The notes below the pieces were generated by a model. The model was not told the DNA's origin. It saw nothing but the letters and a program-made list of their open reading frames with translations, and did no database searches. Positions 1 to 9,418 of a stretch of DNA of 32,272 bases are shown here, piece after piece. Each line of letters starts with the position of its first letter. Position 1 is the first letter of the stretch. A program made the translations under genes and the position numbers. Source of the stretch: Zarea fungicola (Eukaryota > Ascomycota > Sordariomycetes > Hypocreales > Cordycipitaceae); NCBI GenBank assembly GCA_900169235.1, contig FWCC01000160.1, forward strand, positions 1 through 32,272, in the 5' to 3' direction.

Positions 1-16
1 GGTTTTTTTGTCACCC
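1..16 (+). repeat. Left terminal inverted repeat, 16 bp
   Basis: The window opens with GGTTTTTTTGTCACCC, the exact reverse complement of its last 16 bases. Beyond base 16 the two ends match only at scattered positions. The repeat includes a run of seven T, so part of it is low complexity. Target-site duplications would lie outside the window and cannot be seen. Confidence 0.6.
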
Positions 17-2061
17 ACATGATACTCCATTCAAACATTCTTCTTGTTCCTGTCCACCGCTAGAATGACCTAATTAGCGGTCGGTGCGTGATGGATGGGC
101 TGTTGACAAAGTACCAAGGAAGTACCTGGGGAAGATGGCGACATGGGCTGCAGCCACTGTAAACCGGTGCAGCGATTTGGGAGCCACTCACCTGTAACTT
201 GTCATTGTGCGGCTCAAACTGGTTGGCACTTGATGAGCCTCCAACTGCTATAGCTGGCGCATGGCAGAAGCCACCGGTCTCCGATATAGGCTTCTATAGG
301 TACCAACAGCGACAGGAACCATCAGAGACGATAGCTTTGTCCAATTATCCGATTCATGGCGATCTAGCCAGTCAATGAGCTCTGCAAAATATATATCCCA
401 ACCAGCCAAATCATCCAATGCAGAGATGGCTTCCGCGCCATCGTCCACAGGCACGGGATCCGAGGTCACAAACAATTGTAATAGTAAAGAAAATGACCCG
501 GTTATCCATTCCCACCAAAATCTTGGTTTACCATCATCCGAAGCCACGGATTTCCGTCAGTTTGACCCCATCCAGGCGTCTATCGAATCGTCTAGACCTA
601 GATCTAAAACCCAGTCTGACCATTGCCAGTAATACGAAAGACTGAGCTTCTCCCCTATCGTCACCTCTCTACCCGTCTCTTTTTCTTCTTTTCCTTCCGC
701 GTCCCACAACAGTTGACTACAATCTCTCCACATCCTGACGCACCAACAACCAAGTCAGCATCGGCCCCTCCAAGCCTAAATACACAGAAAAAACGGCGCC
801 ATACACCAGTCCGCCCACCGACATTCAAAACGTCTTTTGTCTCATTATTACGCTTCCAGCCTCCCAAGCATCCCTGACGCTGAATTTACTACTCTTTCCT
901 TTTCTCATCATTTTATGCTTTTCTTCATTTAGTGGAGTGCTTGCTGGACCCTGCATCGCGGGTGGCCTCTCCCCCGGAGCCCATCATTGTCTTGCCTTTT
1001 GTTCTGTCGTCATTCATCGTACAACCAAACCACAGGATACATCCTTTACGGAACAGGGAGACGCGAATTGGTCTAGGACTGCAAAAGAAGCTCTTATTCT
1101 TGAATCAGACACTCCTCAACTGCCAAAAAGACAACTCTCTGGTGTAAAACCCCCATCGAGCCCTATTGTTAAACAGACACCACACATAATCCACACACAC
1201 AGAGAGCAACAACTTCTAGCGTCCTCAGATACCTGGCACAACCCAGACCTGCCGTCCTACAAACTCAGCCCGCACTTTTCCCCTTCCTCACTTTGCAGCG
1301 TTATCAAAGGTTTCTTCTTTCACTCTCTCCTTCGTCTTACGACCTTTACGATTTCTCCTTCTTCTTTTCGTTTTCGTCACCTAGAACCTGGTTACGATTT
1401 ACCTTGTCCTTTCTCGTCTTTCTTCACCCCAGTTCAAACGCAGCCAGTGCATTAGCTCTGCGCCTTTGTTCTGCATTGTTGCCGTATCCCGTCATTGTGC
1501 ATCATCTGCATCTTTCCGACCCAAAAGCCCCCCCTCGCTATAACTGTTGTACAGTACGTATCGTGCTCCTCTTTCGACTCATTTCAGTCTCCCCTTTGTT
1601 GAAAACGGGTACGCTCTCCAAATTTACCATCCGACTCTTGTCGTGACTAAACGAAAGGCCCCTGGTTAGTGGTCCTTGGACATTTGCGCCAAAAAACGCC
1701 ACCCAGAAGCCCCAATAGCAAACGCCTTCTTCCGACCGCCTCCCCCCGTGCCCGCCTATTCTCTTATTCAGCCTAGAAGCAGGGTGTTAAATCGTCTTTT
1801 CCGATTCCTATTTATAATTGGAAGGCAATCGTCTTCCCCGGATCATCGCGTCTTGACTATTCGTCGCCGTTTGTACCGATTTTCCTTGTCGCCTCTGCGG
1901 CTCCGCCGTGAAGCTTTTCTCGCCACCGCCTCCCGGATAGTTACGTCACAGGCTGAACCCTGTCAACCAAGACGTCTTCAAGAGGACAGCCTCTGCGTCG
2001 TTGAAGGAGCCACCCATAATAAACACACTTTCAAAAACCAACAGCAAGAGAATCCCGCGCC

Positions 2062-2073
2062 ATGGACTTTTAA
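2062..2073 (+). promoter_or_regulatory. Minimal upstream ORF (M-D-F-stop) before the phosphatase start
   Basis: ATG GAC TTT TAA lies 114 nt upstream of the phosphatase ATG in a strong initiation context (GCCATGG). If the leader is transcribed from further upstream and not spliced across this point, ribosomes would meet this three-codon frame first and translation of the main frame could be reduced. The transcript start is not known, so its use is inferred. Confidence 0.35.
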
Positions 2074-2186
2074 ACTTACTCGCTCGGCCGAGTTTGAAGC
2101 TGATTGACATAAATCATCTTCTTCTGCCCACGCCTCTGCCGAGCCAACGGCAATAATCTCGCAAAAACGCTGATCTCTAATACCAA

Positions 2187-5042
2187 ATGTCTGTTCAATA
2201 CGCCATGACAGCTCACACTGCACGCACCCCGGGGGCGTCCAGTCCCCATAATGTATCGAGACGTACTTCACGAACAATAGCGAAATCAACAACCCCCCTC
2301 ACATCTCCACGAGCTGCTTGCTCTGTAGGACAGAACTACCCTCCCAAAGGCTCGCCTAGCCGCCGACCTCCGCGCCCCTCAAGCCCCAACTACTTTGGCT
2401 TGGTTATTGAAACCAGCACCGAGGGCCACGAATCTTCAGCACCCGGAAAGGACAACTGGAGTCCTGCCGGCTCTTCAATCAAGTCGTTTGCCGCCGCCTT
2501 GCCAAAGACTGTCCCGTTGGAACCCAACTCTGAGTTTGAAGCCTTCAAGAGGCAGGTAGACCGCAACCGCGGGCCCTCCAATGCTCTTCCCACAACTAGC
2601 CATGTTCCATCAGCAACGGCACACCTGGTCCGCCCACGACCGGCACGCTGGCACTCCCACAACCAAGAGCCAACCAGTGAGCCGCCCTCCTTCCGACTGG
2701 CCTTGAATAGAATTCGTGCCGACTTGGGACCGGTTCGAAAGGCCGAGGTCGAGGCTGACCAAAACAGCCTTCACGACTCGGCTTATGTGTCTTTGGATTC
2801 CAAGCGCAACTCGGATGCGTCGTTGGTTCCGCTGCAGCTATCCATCCCTCCACGTGTGGCGTCTCCGGCCCCGATCGAGGAGACTGCGCAGCAAACAGAG
2901 CAGCGGCAACCCGCTCAGGCGACAGCGGATGCGTCTGCCCGTGATGATCGCCTCTCGCTAAACGAGTCTACACGGAGCAGGGCCGCACCACCCACGTTCG
3001 GCGGCATGGCTCGCGCGGCGACTATGCCAATGAAGCAGGATGTTATTCAAAGCCCTGTCGTCGCGGTTGAGCAGCTTGCCAACATTATGGACACTTTCGA
3101 TATGGACAACGTCTTGCTTCTCGATGTCCGTTCCGTGCAGAACTTTTCACAATGCCGTATCAAGCACTCGCTAAACCTCTGCATACCGACCACGCTTTTG
3201 AAGCGCGCTACCTTTGGCATCGAAAAGCTCCAGCAAACATTCCAGGACAGCATCAACTCGACAAAGTTTAACCGATGGAGAGATATGGAGTGGATCATCG
3301 TATATGATGCCAACGCATCCGATAACCGTGACACTATGACAGCGTTCAACATGACCAAAAAGTTCACCGCTGCCAACTACTCTGGCAAGATTGCTATTCT
3401 TCGCGGCGGCTTCAGCGGCTTTCGCCAAGCGTTCCCCGACTATTTGGATAATGAAACCGCCAAGATGCCCCCGACAAGGTCGGAAAATGCCACCACGGAC
3501 AAGAATGCCATCGCCCCTGTCATTGGTGGTGTAATGCTACCAACTAGCATGCAGGACCCCAACCCGTTCTTCTCCAACATTCGCCAGAACATGGATCTTC
3601 GGGACGGTGTCGGCCAGTTTGATGTCAACTTGCCAGATAGTATCGAGATGACCAAACTTCCCATCTGGCTTCGTGAGACCTGTGCGCCGCAGGACCACGG
3701 CAAGAAGGTGTCCGACAAGTTTCTCAACATTGAGCGTGACGAGCAGTCCCGCATGAAGGGCGCTTATGCTGCATTCAACCCCAACAACAAGGAGGCTGCA
3801 GAGAACAACATCCAGCTGTGCGGCGTTGAAAAGGGAGTCAAGAACAGGTACAAGGATATTCTTCCGTTTGAGCATAGCAGAGTCCGCCTTCAGAATAAGC
3901 CTGCAGGAAGTTGCGACTATATTAATGCCAGCAACTTGTCCGCCTCTCGCAGCAACAAAAAGTACATTGCCACGCAAGGGCCTCTGCCGGCCACATATGA
4001 AGACTTTTGGTCGGTCGTCTGGGATCAGGATGTTCGCGTTATTGTCATGCTGACGGCGATGATGGAAGGTGGCAATATGAAGTGCCACCCATACTGGGAA
4101 GCCCGTGAGGTGGGAGCGATCAGACTGCGACCCTTGTCGGAAAAGAAGGCCTCGCTCGACACGGATAAATATAGGTCTGACTCGAACAGCACCCCGACAT
4201 CAAACGCTTCGGGGAGCATTCGGCGCCGTGCTAACACCACGACATCGTTCGAGACAGTCCCGACCCCGTCCCCTGCTGAGGAGACACCGTACGTGATTAT
4301 CCGCAAGTTTGCATTGTCACACGCTGCGCATCCCTTTGCTCCGATACGTGAAATCACTCACCTTCACTTTCCTGGTTGGCCAGACTTTGGCACTCCCGCC
4401 AAGCCGTCACACCTTCTTGCTCTTGTGGAACTTGCCAACGTGATGCAGCGTGCAGCTCTACCGGTCGAGACCGCTGCCGTGGTTGAGTCTCACAGGGCGC
4501 TGGGGGGCGCGTTTCCCATGTCGTGGCACGACGAGCCCGAGGCCGACGCAAAGTCTCGTCCGATACTGGTCCATTGCTCCGCCGGTTGCGGACGTACTGG
4601 TGCATTTTGCACCGTTGACAGTGTTGTTGACATGCTGAAGCGCAAGAGACAGGCAGACTTGACGGGCATTGTTGCCAAGGACAAGGAAGGCGATGTGGAG
4701 ATGCTCAACCCATTCGAAAGCGTCTCACCGACGACGACGGGCGACTCGTACTTTAAGATGAGCCTGGACGCTCCTACTGATGCTCTGGCGAACCTGGCTC
4801 ACCAGAAGCCGGAGAAGACGGCACTCGATGTCAGCTGGTTGAATGATGACTCGATCGACCTGATTCAGAAAACTGTGGAAGATTTCCGAGAGCAGCGTCT
4901 GAGTACAGTGCAGAGCCTGCGACAGTACGTGCTCTGCTACGAAACTGTCCTTGAGTGGATGCACTGCATGCAGGACAAGATGGCTGCCACCATGGCTGGA
5001 AGAAAGCGCAGTGGGAGTTTGGCGCTGACGCTACCGCATTGA
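2187..5042 (+). CDS. Protein tyrosine phosphatase with N-terminal rhodanese-like (MAPK-docking) domain, Pyp1/Ptp2/Ptp3 type
   Basis: This single exon encodes 951 residues. The start is supported by an in-frame TAA at 2178-2180. Residues 1-280 are low-complexity and S/P-rich, probably disordered. About 300-420 form a rhodanese/CH2-like domain. Where rhodaneses carry the catalytic Cys the sequence reads VYDANASDNRD (D374), so this domain should be non-catalytic. In MAPK phosphatases such domains bind the kinase; the basic LLKR stretch fits docking. The PTP domain spans about 500-935: KNRY phosphotyrosine loop (N553-Y555), WPD loop (W731-D733), signature HCSAGCGRTG with catalytic C797 and R803, and a Q-loop QSLRQY (Q909-Y914). 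Insertions of about 50 residues lie before the WPD loop and about 70 between the signature and the Q-loop. By family it should dephosphorylate tyrosine on stress or cell-wall MAPKs in cytosol or nucleus. No introns are needed. Confidence 0.93.
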   Translation: MSVQYAMTAHTARTPGASSPHNVSRRTSRTIAKSTTPLTSPRAACSVGQNYPPKGSPSRRPPRPSSPNYFGLVIETSTEGHESSAPGKDNWSPAGSSIKSFAAALPKTVPLEPNSEFEAFKRQVDRNRGPSNALPTTSHVPSATAHLVRPRPARWHSHNQEPTSEPPSFRLALNRIRADLGPVRKAEVEADQNSLHDSAYVSLDSKRNSDASLVPLQLSIPPRVASPAPIEETAQQTEQRQPAQATADASARDDRLSLNESTRSRAAPPTFGGMARAATMPMKQDVIQSPVVAVEQLANIMDTFDMDNVLLLDVRSVQNFSQCRIKHSLNLCIPTTLLKRATFGIEKLQQTFQDSINSTKFNRWRDMEWIIVYDANASDNRDTMTAFNMTKKFTAANYSGKIAILRGGFSGFRQAFPDYLDNETAKMPPTRSENATTDKNAIAPVIGGVMLPTSMQDPNPFFSNIRQNMDLRDGVGQFDVNLPDSIEMTKLPIWLRETCAPQDHGKKVSDKFLNIERDEQSRMKGAYAAFNPNNKEAAENNIQLCGVEKGVKNRYKDILPFEHSRVRLQNKPAGSCDYINASNLSASRSNKKYIATQGPLPATYEDFWSVVWDQDVRVIVMLTAMMEGGNMKCHPYWEAREVGAIRLRPLSEKKASLDTDKYRSDSNSTPTSNASGSIRRRANTTTSFETVPTPSPAEETPYVIIRKFALSHAAHPFAPIREITHLHFPGWPDFGTPAKPSHLLALVELANVMQRAALPVETAAVVESHRALGGAFPMSWHDEPEADAKSRPILVHCSAGCGRTGAFCTVDSVVDMLKRKRQADLTGIVAKDKEGDVEMLNPFESVSPTTTGDSYFKMSLDAPTDALANLAHQKPEKTALDVSWLNDDSIDLIQKTVEDFREQRLSTVQSLRQYVLCYETVLEWMHCMQDKMAATMAGRKRSGSLALTLPH

Positions 5043-5879
5043 CCAAAGTAGCGATATACTTGACGACGAGACGCTGGCTAATGCCTAGCAGAATGATGAG
5101 TGATTGGAGAAGAGAAATAAGGAAGCACGGGAAGCCTATACATTTTTGAGGCGAATATGGCGTTTTGATTGCAGAAAACGGAAACTCACTAACAAGTGAA
5201 GCTCATCCGGATCACGGTACTGCATTGCTTAAAGTTTTTGATTTATTTTTGGCACTTTTTCTTGTTTTCTTTTTTTGGCCGGTTTTAAATTTGCACACTA
5301 AGACACAAAAGGACATTGCATTGGAATGGAAAAATGGTACATGAAGGGCATGACTGGGAAATGAGGAATCGGAATAATCGGCTATATTGAGTTGGCTTTT
5401 ACATTTTTTTTCTAAATGTACTTTTATATTGCCTTATTGGCATATGGCTCAATTTGATTCTGACAAGATTGCATGTGAAGGTCTCTTATTATTGTCGTGT
5501 ACTCTCCCTAACAAGCTGCTTGAATCCTGCTTGCAGCATTGCAACGTATCTCGACAGCACTCGTGCTATAGCTTTGATAATGATCAGTTATTCCGCAGTT
5601 CTCCGGCCTGTGTAAATCGCTGAATGACGAATAATAGCGTAATTTGATTCGCCCCGTCCCAGTAGCGTAACGTAGTGTTTAATCGACAGGGCCCTTTAGA
5701 GTTGTCTGTGGGGCTGACTAATTCCGGTTACTTTAGTGGTTTATTACTTTATTACTGGCTGCCGGTATCGCTTCTTTGTCTCTGTAATTTTGACTCTCCT
5801 AAAGTTACACGCAACCCAGCAAAACAACTGGTGTCTTGCCGAAGCTCTTTCTGTAACTCCCCACTCGCCCGCGCGCAAG
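5043..5879. other. Intergenic region between phosphatase and LYS4
   Basis: This holds the phosphatase 3' region, with T-rich stretches around 5240-5290, and the LYS4 promoter and leader. No open frame of interest was found. One candidate amino-acid-control site, near 5791, is listed separately. Confidence 0.5.
5791..5796 (+). promoter_or_regulatory. Candidate Gcn4/CPC1-type site (TGACTC) upstream of LYS4
   Basis: TGACTC stands about 85 nt upstream of the LYS4 ATG. It matches six of seven bases of the TGACTCA element bound by the fungal general amino-acid control factor. A related TGACTAA lies at 5715-5721. Lysine biosynthesis genes are typical targets of this control, but six-base matches are common by chance, so this is only a candidate. 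Confidence 0.25.
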
Positions 5880-8662
5880 ATGGAGTTCAGAGCGGTATGT
5901 CTTGAATGGTAAAAAGGGCCAATTGATGCCATTTGTACTGATATGTCCTCGGTAACCTTGTAGGTTGCGATTGCTCCGTGGGTGCGCCAGCTCGGCGGCC
6001 CCTCGAGCAGACGCCTCTTTAGCACGCGACGACGACTCACACGACAGAATCGCTCCCCGGCGTCGTCACCATTGACAACCATTACAACCTCGACGCATCG
6101 CCGCTCGTTGGCGACTGTTTCCGATGCGGCCAGCGCTAGCGGCAACAAGTCGCCGCAGACGTTGACGGAAAAGATCCTGCAGCGACACGCTGTGGGTGTC
6201 CCTGCCGGCAAGGTCATCCGCAGCGGCGACTACGTACAGCTCCAAGTGAGTGCATGATTGGGGGCCGGGGGAAGAAGCAGATACTGGGAAACGATGGGCA
6301 GACGCTAACACCTCTCCAAAGCCTCACCGGTTGTTATCCCACGACAACACCTGGCCGATTGCCAAGAAGTTCATGTCGCTCGGTGCGACGCGCCTCAAGG
6401 ACCCGAAGCAGATGGTCTTTGCGCTCGACCACGACGTGAGCAACAAGTCTGAAGCGAACTTGAAAAAGTATGCGCAGATTGAAGAGTTTGCCAAGACGCA
6501 TGGCGTTGAGTTTTTCCCTGCTGGACACGGTATTGGACATCAAGTCATGGTGAGTAGCACTCGATTTTTCATGCAATCCGAAACAGCCTACACGCTGTCT
6601 TCTTTTTTCTCGGTGCCTATTTAATGCTAATCTGCCTGGCTTGACATCAGGTTGAGGAGCTCTTTGTCTGGCCTGGCACTCTCTGTGTCGGCTCGGATAG
6701 TCACAGCAACATGTACGGTGGTCTGGGATCCCTGGGTATCGCCGTCGTGCGAACGGATGCGGCTTCCATCTGGGCCACTGGCAAGACCTGGCTCCAGGTC
6801 CCCCCCGTTGTGCAGCTCACTCTTACAGGTACTCTCCCCCCCGGCGTCACTGGCAAGGACGTCATTGTCGCCCTCTGCGGTCTCTTCCCCACCGACGTCC
6901 TCAACCATAGTGTCGAGTTTGCCGGCTCTGAGGAGACCATGGCTAGTCTCCCTGTCGACACGAGACTCACAATCTCAAACATGTCGACGGAGTGGTCTGC
7001 CACCTCTGCCATGGTATGTCTCTGGCGCAGAAGCCTGCGCATCACAGTGCGGCTGTTCTAGACCAGACCATGTTTCTAACACGCACAAATAGTTCCCTAT
7101 TGATGAGACGCTCAAGCGTTGGCTCCGATACAAGGCTACCGAGGCTGCCATGTCCCCCGACCGAACTACCAGCACGCGCATTACCCACGAAAAGATTGAC
7201 GAACTCTACGCCAACCCTATCAAGGCTGATGCGGGCGCACAGTACGCCAAGAAGCTCTATCTGGACCTCTCCACCCTCTCCCCTTATATCAGCGGACCCA
7301 ACAGCGTCAAGATCTCGACTCCCCTCAGCGAGCTGGCCCCGAAGCAGATTAAAGTCGACAGAGGCTACATCATCAGCTGCACCAACTCCCGTAGCTCCGA
7401 CCTGTTTGCCGCCGCTCAAGTCTTTCGCGATGCCGCCGAGGCAAATGGTGGTGTGATGCCCAAAATCGCCGACGGTGTCAAGATGTACATTGCTGCTGCC
7501 TCCAAGCACGAGCAAGAGGCTGCTGAGAGTGACGGTAGCTGGCAGGTCCTTCTGGATGCCGGTGCCGAGGCTCATGCCCCTTCGTGCTCAGCGTGCATTG
7601 GACTAGGCCCTGGCCTGCTTGAGGACGGTGAAGTTGGAATTTCTGCCTCGAACAGAAACTTCAAGGTGCGAATCTCGTCCATGTTGAGGAAACAAGTACA
7701 TTGCTAACAAGTTGTGTTTAAAACCAAACAGGGTAGAATGGGATCTCGCAGTGAGTTTTAAACGCAAACTTGGCCTATTTAATATGCTTTGAATTTTAGA
7801 CTAATGAAATTTTTGTATAGCTGCACATGCTTATCTTGGTTCTCCCGAAGTCGTTGCCGCAAGCTGTCTGAGCGGCTTCATCTCCGGCCCCGGCACATAC
7901 GAAGCCCCGGACGGCGTTGAAGCTGTCCGTTACGGTTACGGCACCGGTGCTCCCGAGACGATTGAGAGCAGCCTAGACAGTGCTCTCGAGCAGCTCGAGT
8001 CTCTCATCGGCCGCATTGAGTCCTCCTCCGCTGGTGATGCCAACGGCGACGACGCCGCCGCCGCTGCCGCGACCACCAAGATCCTCCCCGGCTTCCCCAA
8101 GAAGATTACCGGCGAAATCGTATTCCTCGACGCCGACAACCTCGACACCGACAACATCTACCCGGGCAAGTACACCTACCAGGACGACATCACCACCGAG
8201 GGCATGGCCAAGGTGTGCATGAGCAACTACGACCCCGATTTCCGCAGCATTGTCAAGCCCAAAGACATCCTCGTCAGTGGTTATAATCTTGGGACTGGGT
8301 CGAGTCGCGAGCAGGCTGCGACGGCGATTCTCGCCAACGATATTCCTCTTGTGGTCGCGGGGACGTTTTCCAATATCTTTGCGCGAAACAGCGTGAACAA
8401 TGCGCTGCTGTGCCTGCCCCTCCCGCGGCTGGTGGAGAGGCTGCGCGCGACCTTCAATGACAAGGAGAACAAGGTGCTCACGCGCCGTACCGGATGGACG
8501 CTTACGTGGGATATTACCCGGAGCGTGGTGGAGGTGCAGGAGGGTGAAGGTGGCGAGAAGTGGCAGGAGCAGGTTGGTGAATTTGCGGAGAGTCTGCAGG
8601 AGATTATTGCCAAGGGTGGGTTGACGAACTGGATCAAGGCGGAGATGAACAATTCCGCATAA
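5880..8662 (+). CDS. LYS4: Homoaconitase, mitochondrial (alpha-aminoadipate lysine pathway)
   Basis: Seven predicted exons (5880-5894, 5964-6245, 6322-6549, 6651-7013, 7093-7665, 7732-7750, 7821-8662) join to 773 residues, the usual family size. It is a [4Fe-4S] hydro-lyase that interconverts homocitrate and homoisocitrate in fungal lysine synthesis. The Arg/Ser-rich, acid-poor N-terminus (MEFRAV..., [13 protein letters not shown]) fits a mitochondrial presequence. Aconitase-fold hallmarks follow: THDN-like [22 protein letters not shown] (C392) and [10 protein letters not shown] (C461, C464), the three cluster-ligand cysteines. A flexible linker precedes the swivel domain with [21 protein letters not shown] and [13 protein letters not shown]. 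Introns are 66-101 nt with GT/AG ends, several with CTAAC or CTAAT branch points. Exon 6 is only 19 nt; reading on from it into the intron meets a stop, so splicing there is required. The gene is convergent with the aminopeptidase. Confidence 0.94.
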
Positions 8663-9418
8663 AGAAGCAAAGAAAAGAAAGGCTGGAAGCAGATGTGAAA
8701 AAAAAAAGAGATTTTGGTTGTTGCTTTTTCTTGTATTGTAGGACTAGTGTGGATTTTTTGTTATATTGAGGATCTACAGAGTTGGCGTGAAATACCAAAA
8801 AGTCGAACGTTCTTGTTTAAATTCAGCAGAGATGACGATGTGCTTGAGAAATACATGTCTTGCGATAGCAACAGAAACAATGAAAATAGAAACATGTCTT
8901 CGACTCGGACTTTGTCAAGCTCTTGTGGGCGTTGTAAGGGAACCCCAGAGAACTGTCAAAAGGCGGCGCATTGGACTGACAGAAAGCCTTTTGTGGAAGG
9001 AAGTTGAAACAAGCTTTTGTTGCATTGGGTGACGCATAACAAGCAGGTTGCCGCCGCCAAAATCCGTGTTTGCAGGTGCCTTCCTGCATGGGCAGGGCAT
9101 CATGTGGTAGGGACGGAACGAACAATGCCTTCTCACAAGCGGCAAGCTGCATGTAGCTCTCTGCTCTGAACCAGAGTACGCTCGATAGGGATAGTCACAT
9201 ATCAGAAACTCAGCAAAATATGAACTTTTACGACTTTGAGAACTTTCAGTAGAGCCATGAACGGGCTAAACACGGCAGGTCAGTCTTAGGGTTAGCCTGG
9301 TAACACGAACGATAGTGTAACAGGAAATTGATTAACATGGATATCTTGCTTTTATTCTTCAGCTATCTTAAATCAACAATTCATCTTCAACGCCCCCCTC
9401 CACTTGTTGGCCTGGAAC
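8663..9418. other. Convergent 3' intergenic region (LYS4 / aminopeptidase)
   Basis: The region lies between two facing genes and should hold both 3' untranslated regions. An A-run at about 8698-8708 and T-rich stretches just after it are the only notable compositional features. No credible coding frame or RNA gene was seen. Confidence 0.5.

Larger units (their letters stand above)
1..2186. other. Left intergenic region and long pyrimidine-rich leader of the phosphatase gene
   Basis: No convincing gene is seen here. Positions 248-547 on the minus strand are open for 99 codons with a protein-like, W/D/L-rich composition, but there is no ATG start (only GTG) and a stop lies just upstream, so it is at best an exon or gene remnant. 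From about 640 to 2000 the plus strand is rich in C and T (TTCTTC, CTCTCC tracts), as is common in promoters and 5' leaders of filamentous fungi. It probably contains the promoter and leader of the phosphatase gene. No clear TATA box is placed. Confidence 0.5.
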
